The notes beneath the pieces are model-generated. The model was not told the origin of the DNA, did no database searches, and saw only the letters and a list, made by a program, of their open reading frames with translations. From the NCBI GenBank assembly GCA_017444705.1, contig JAFSWA010000048.1:1-6760 (forward strand): DNA of 6,760 nt, given 5' to 3'. Shown here piece after piece: positions 6,445 through 6,760 of the stretch. Both the position numbers and the translations under genes were made by a program. Source of the DNA: a bacterium. GTDB taxonomy: Bacteria; Cyanobacteriota; Vampirovibrionia; Gastranaerophilales; Gastranaerophilaceae. Each line of letters opens with the position of its first letter. The first letter of the stretch is position 1.

Positions 6445-6486
6445 AAACATAAAAAACCGAGGTATCAACCTCGGTTTTTTATGTTT
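6445..6486 (+). terminator. perfect 19-bp inverted-repeat terminator, likely bidirectional
   Basis: The arms 6445-6463 and 6468-6486 pair without mismatch around the four-base loop ATCA. The core is CCGAGGT/ACCTCGG, flanked by A6 and T6, so the T-run follows the GC stem on either strand and the structure could stop transcription both ways. It lies 12 bases after the stop of the small membrane protein gene and isolates it from the pilin-like gene. Confidence 0.92.
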
Positions 6487-6554
6487 TAAAATAGTTTAAT
6501 CAAAATAATTGTTCTTTAAATTATCCGCATATTTTATCCGCTCTGCTTTTGCAC

Positions 6555-6583
6555 TTGAAAAAACAGGTATAATATGATATAAT
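6555..6583 (+). promoter_or_regulatory. strong extended -10 promoter of the pilin-like gene
   Basis: TTGAAA (6555-6560) and TATAAT (6578-6583) are separated by exactly 17 bases, and TGA directly before the -10 makes it an extended -10 element. A second TATAAT at 6568-6573 lacks a well-placed -35. Transcription would start near 6590, about 24 bases before the ATG at 6614. An 8-base direct repeat TTATCCGC (6521-6528 and 6534-6541) sits just upstream and could be an activator site. Confidence 0.75.
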
Positions 6584-6600
6584 AAATATGTATATTTTAT

Positions 6601-6605
6601 GAGGT
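6601..6605 (+). promoter_or_regulatory. ribosome binding site fixing the pilin-like start
   Basis: GAGGT lies eight bases before the ATG at 6614. It shows that translation should begin at that ATG although the frame then stops after eight codons. That makes the downstream break a shift inside the gene rather than a mis-chosen start. Confidence 0.65.
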
Positions 6606-6613
6606 AGTTATTT

Positions 6614-6760
6614 ATGAAAAATTTTGTGCATTTACATTAGCGGAAACTCTAATTACGTTGAGCATTCTCGGCATAGTTGCGGCGATTACTATTCCCTCAC
6701 TTGTAGGCAGACAAATTGAATCTCAAAACCGTACAAAGCTCAAAAAAGCTATGACAATGT
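6614..6760 (+). pseudogene. type IV pilin-like protein (prepilin N-terminal methylation motif), frame broken after codon 4, 3' end outside window
   Basis: From 6628 onward the sequence encodes AFTLAETLITLSILGIV then AAITIPSLVGRQIES and a basic stretch ending KLKKAMTM. This is the class III/type IV prepilin signal: cleavage by prepilin peptidase is expected before F of AFTLAE, with the conserved Glu at mature position 5 and a hydrophobic assembly helix after it. From the ATG with a good ribosome site, however, the frame reads MKNFVHLH and stops at TAG 6638-6640; the pilin frame is -1 to it. Adding one A to the five-A run at 6617-6621 would give MKKFCAFTLAETL, the normal family start. The cause may be a true mutation, a slippage switch, programmed frameshifting or a sequencing error. 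No ATG, GTG or TTG start lies in the pilin frame between its upstream stop (TAA 6583-6585) and 6628. The gene runs off the window end, so its class (major pilin, minor pilin or pseudopilin) is unknown. Confidence 0.85.

Noticed and set aside
6598..6628. A non-canonical start such as ATT at 6610 that would put the pilin in frame
   Set aside because: ATT starts are very rare. The ATG four bases downstream has better spacing to GAGGT and, apart from one missing A, encodes the expected pilin leader.

Overview
The window is AT-rich, gene-dense bacterial DNA. It most likely comes from the non-photosynthetic sister lineage of Cyanobacteria (Melainabacteria/Vampirovibrionia, for example Gastranaerophilales). 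Three things point there. The ribosomal protein L34 has a cyanobacterial-looking sequence (MRRTLEGT start, VSGFRARM, KGRHSLAI end). The BioY-like protein has the cyanobacterial style of signature (VFSLGGGIKYIFQYGFGYILGF). A type IV pilin-like gene carries the AFTLAETL…GIVAAITIPSL signal common in that group. The assignment is inference from remembered family patterns, not from a search.

Layout. Positions 1-579 (+) hold the 3' end of a DUF3137-type membrane protein gene, open from the first base. Convergent to it, 626-5572 is one minus-strand block of six genes. In transcription order they are proC (proline synthesis), rimI (ribosomal protein acetyltransferase), a bioY-like biotin-uptake gene, then after a 107-base gap pdxJ (vitamin B6 synthesis), a secreted beta-propeller protein, and a SAM-dependent O-methyltransferase. 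Four of the five junctions are tight: TAG directly followed by ATG, a one-base TAATG overlap, a 12-base gap whose ribosome site touches the previous stop, and an ATGA overlap. The block therefore looks like one or two operons, with a possible internal promoter before pdxJ.

Divergent from proC, rpmH (L34; 5669-5821, +) has a near-consensus promoter and a strong terminator. It is not followed by rnpA, its usual partner. Next comes a small unrecognised glycine-rich protein gene with two hydrophobic segments (6007-6432, +), ending in a perfect 19-bp inverted-repeat terminator. The window closes with the start of a pilin-like gene (6614 onward, +). It has an excellent extended -10 promoter and a Shine-Dalgarno site, but its reading frame is broken after four codons by a -1 shift at an A5T4 run.

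Functionally the minus-strand block is housekeeping and cofactor supply, with no obvious single pathway. The plus-strand right end is the least explained part: an unknown small membrane-associated protein and a possibly switchable or decayed pilin. I found no CRISPR array, insertion sequence, tRNA or rRNA.
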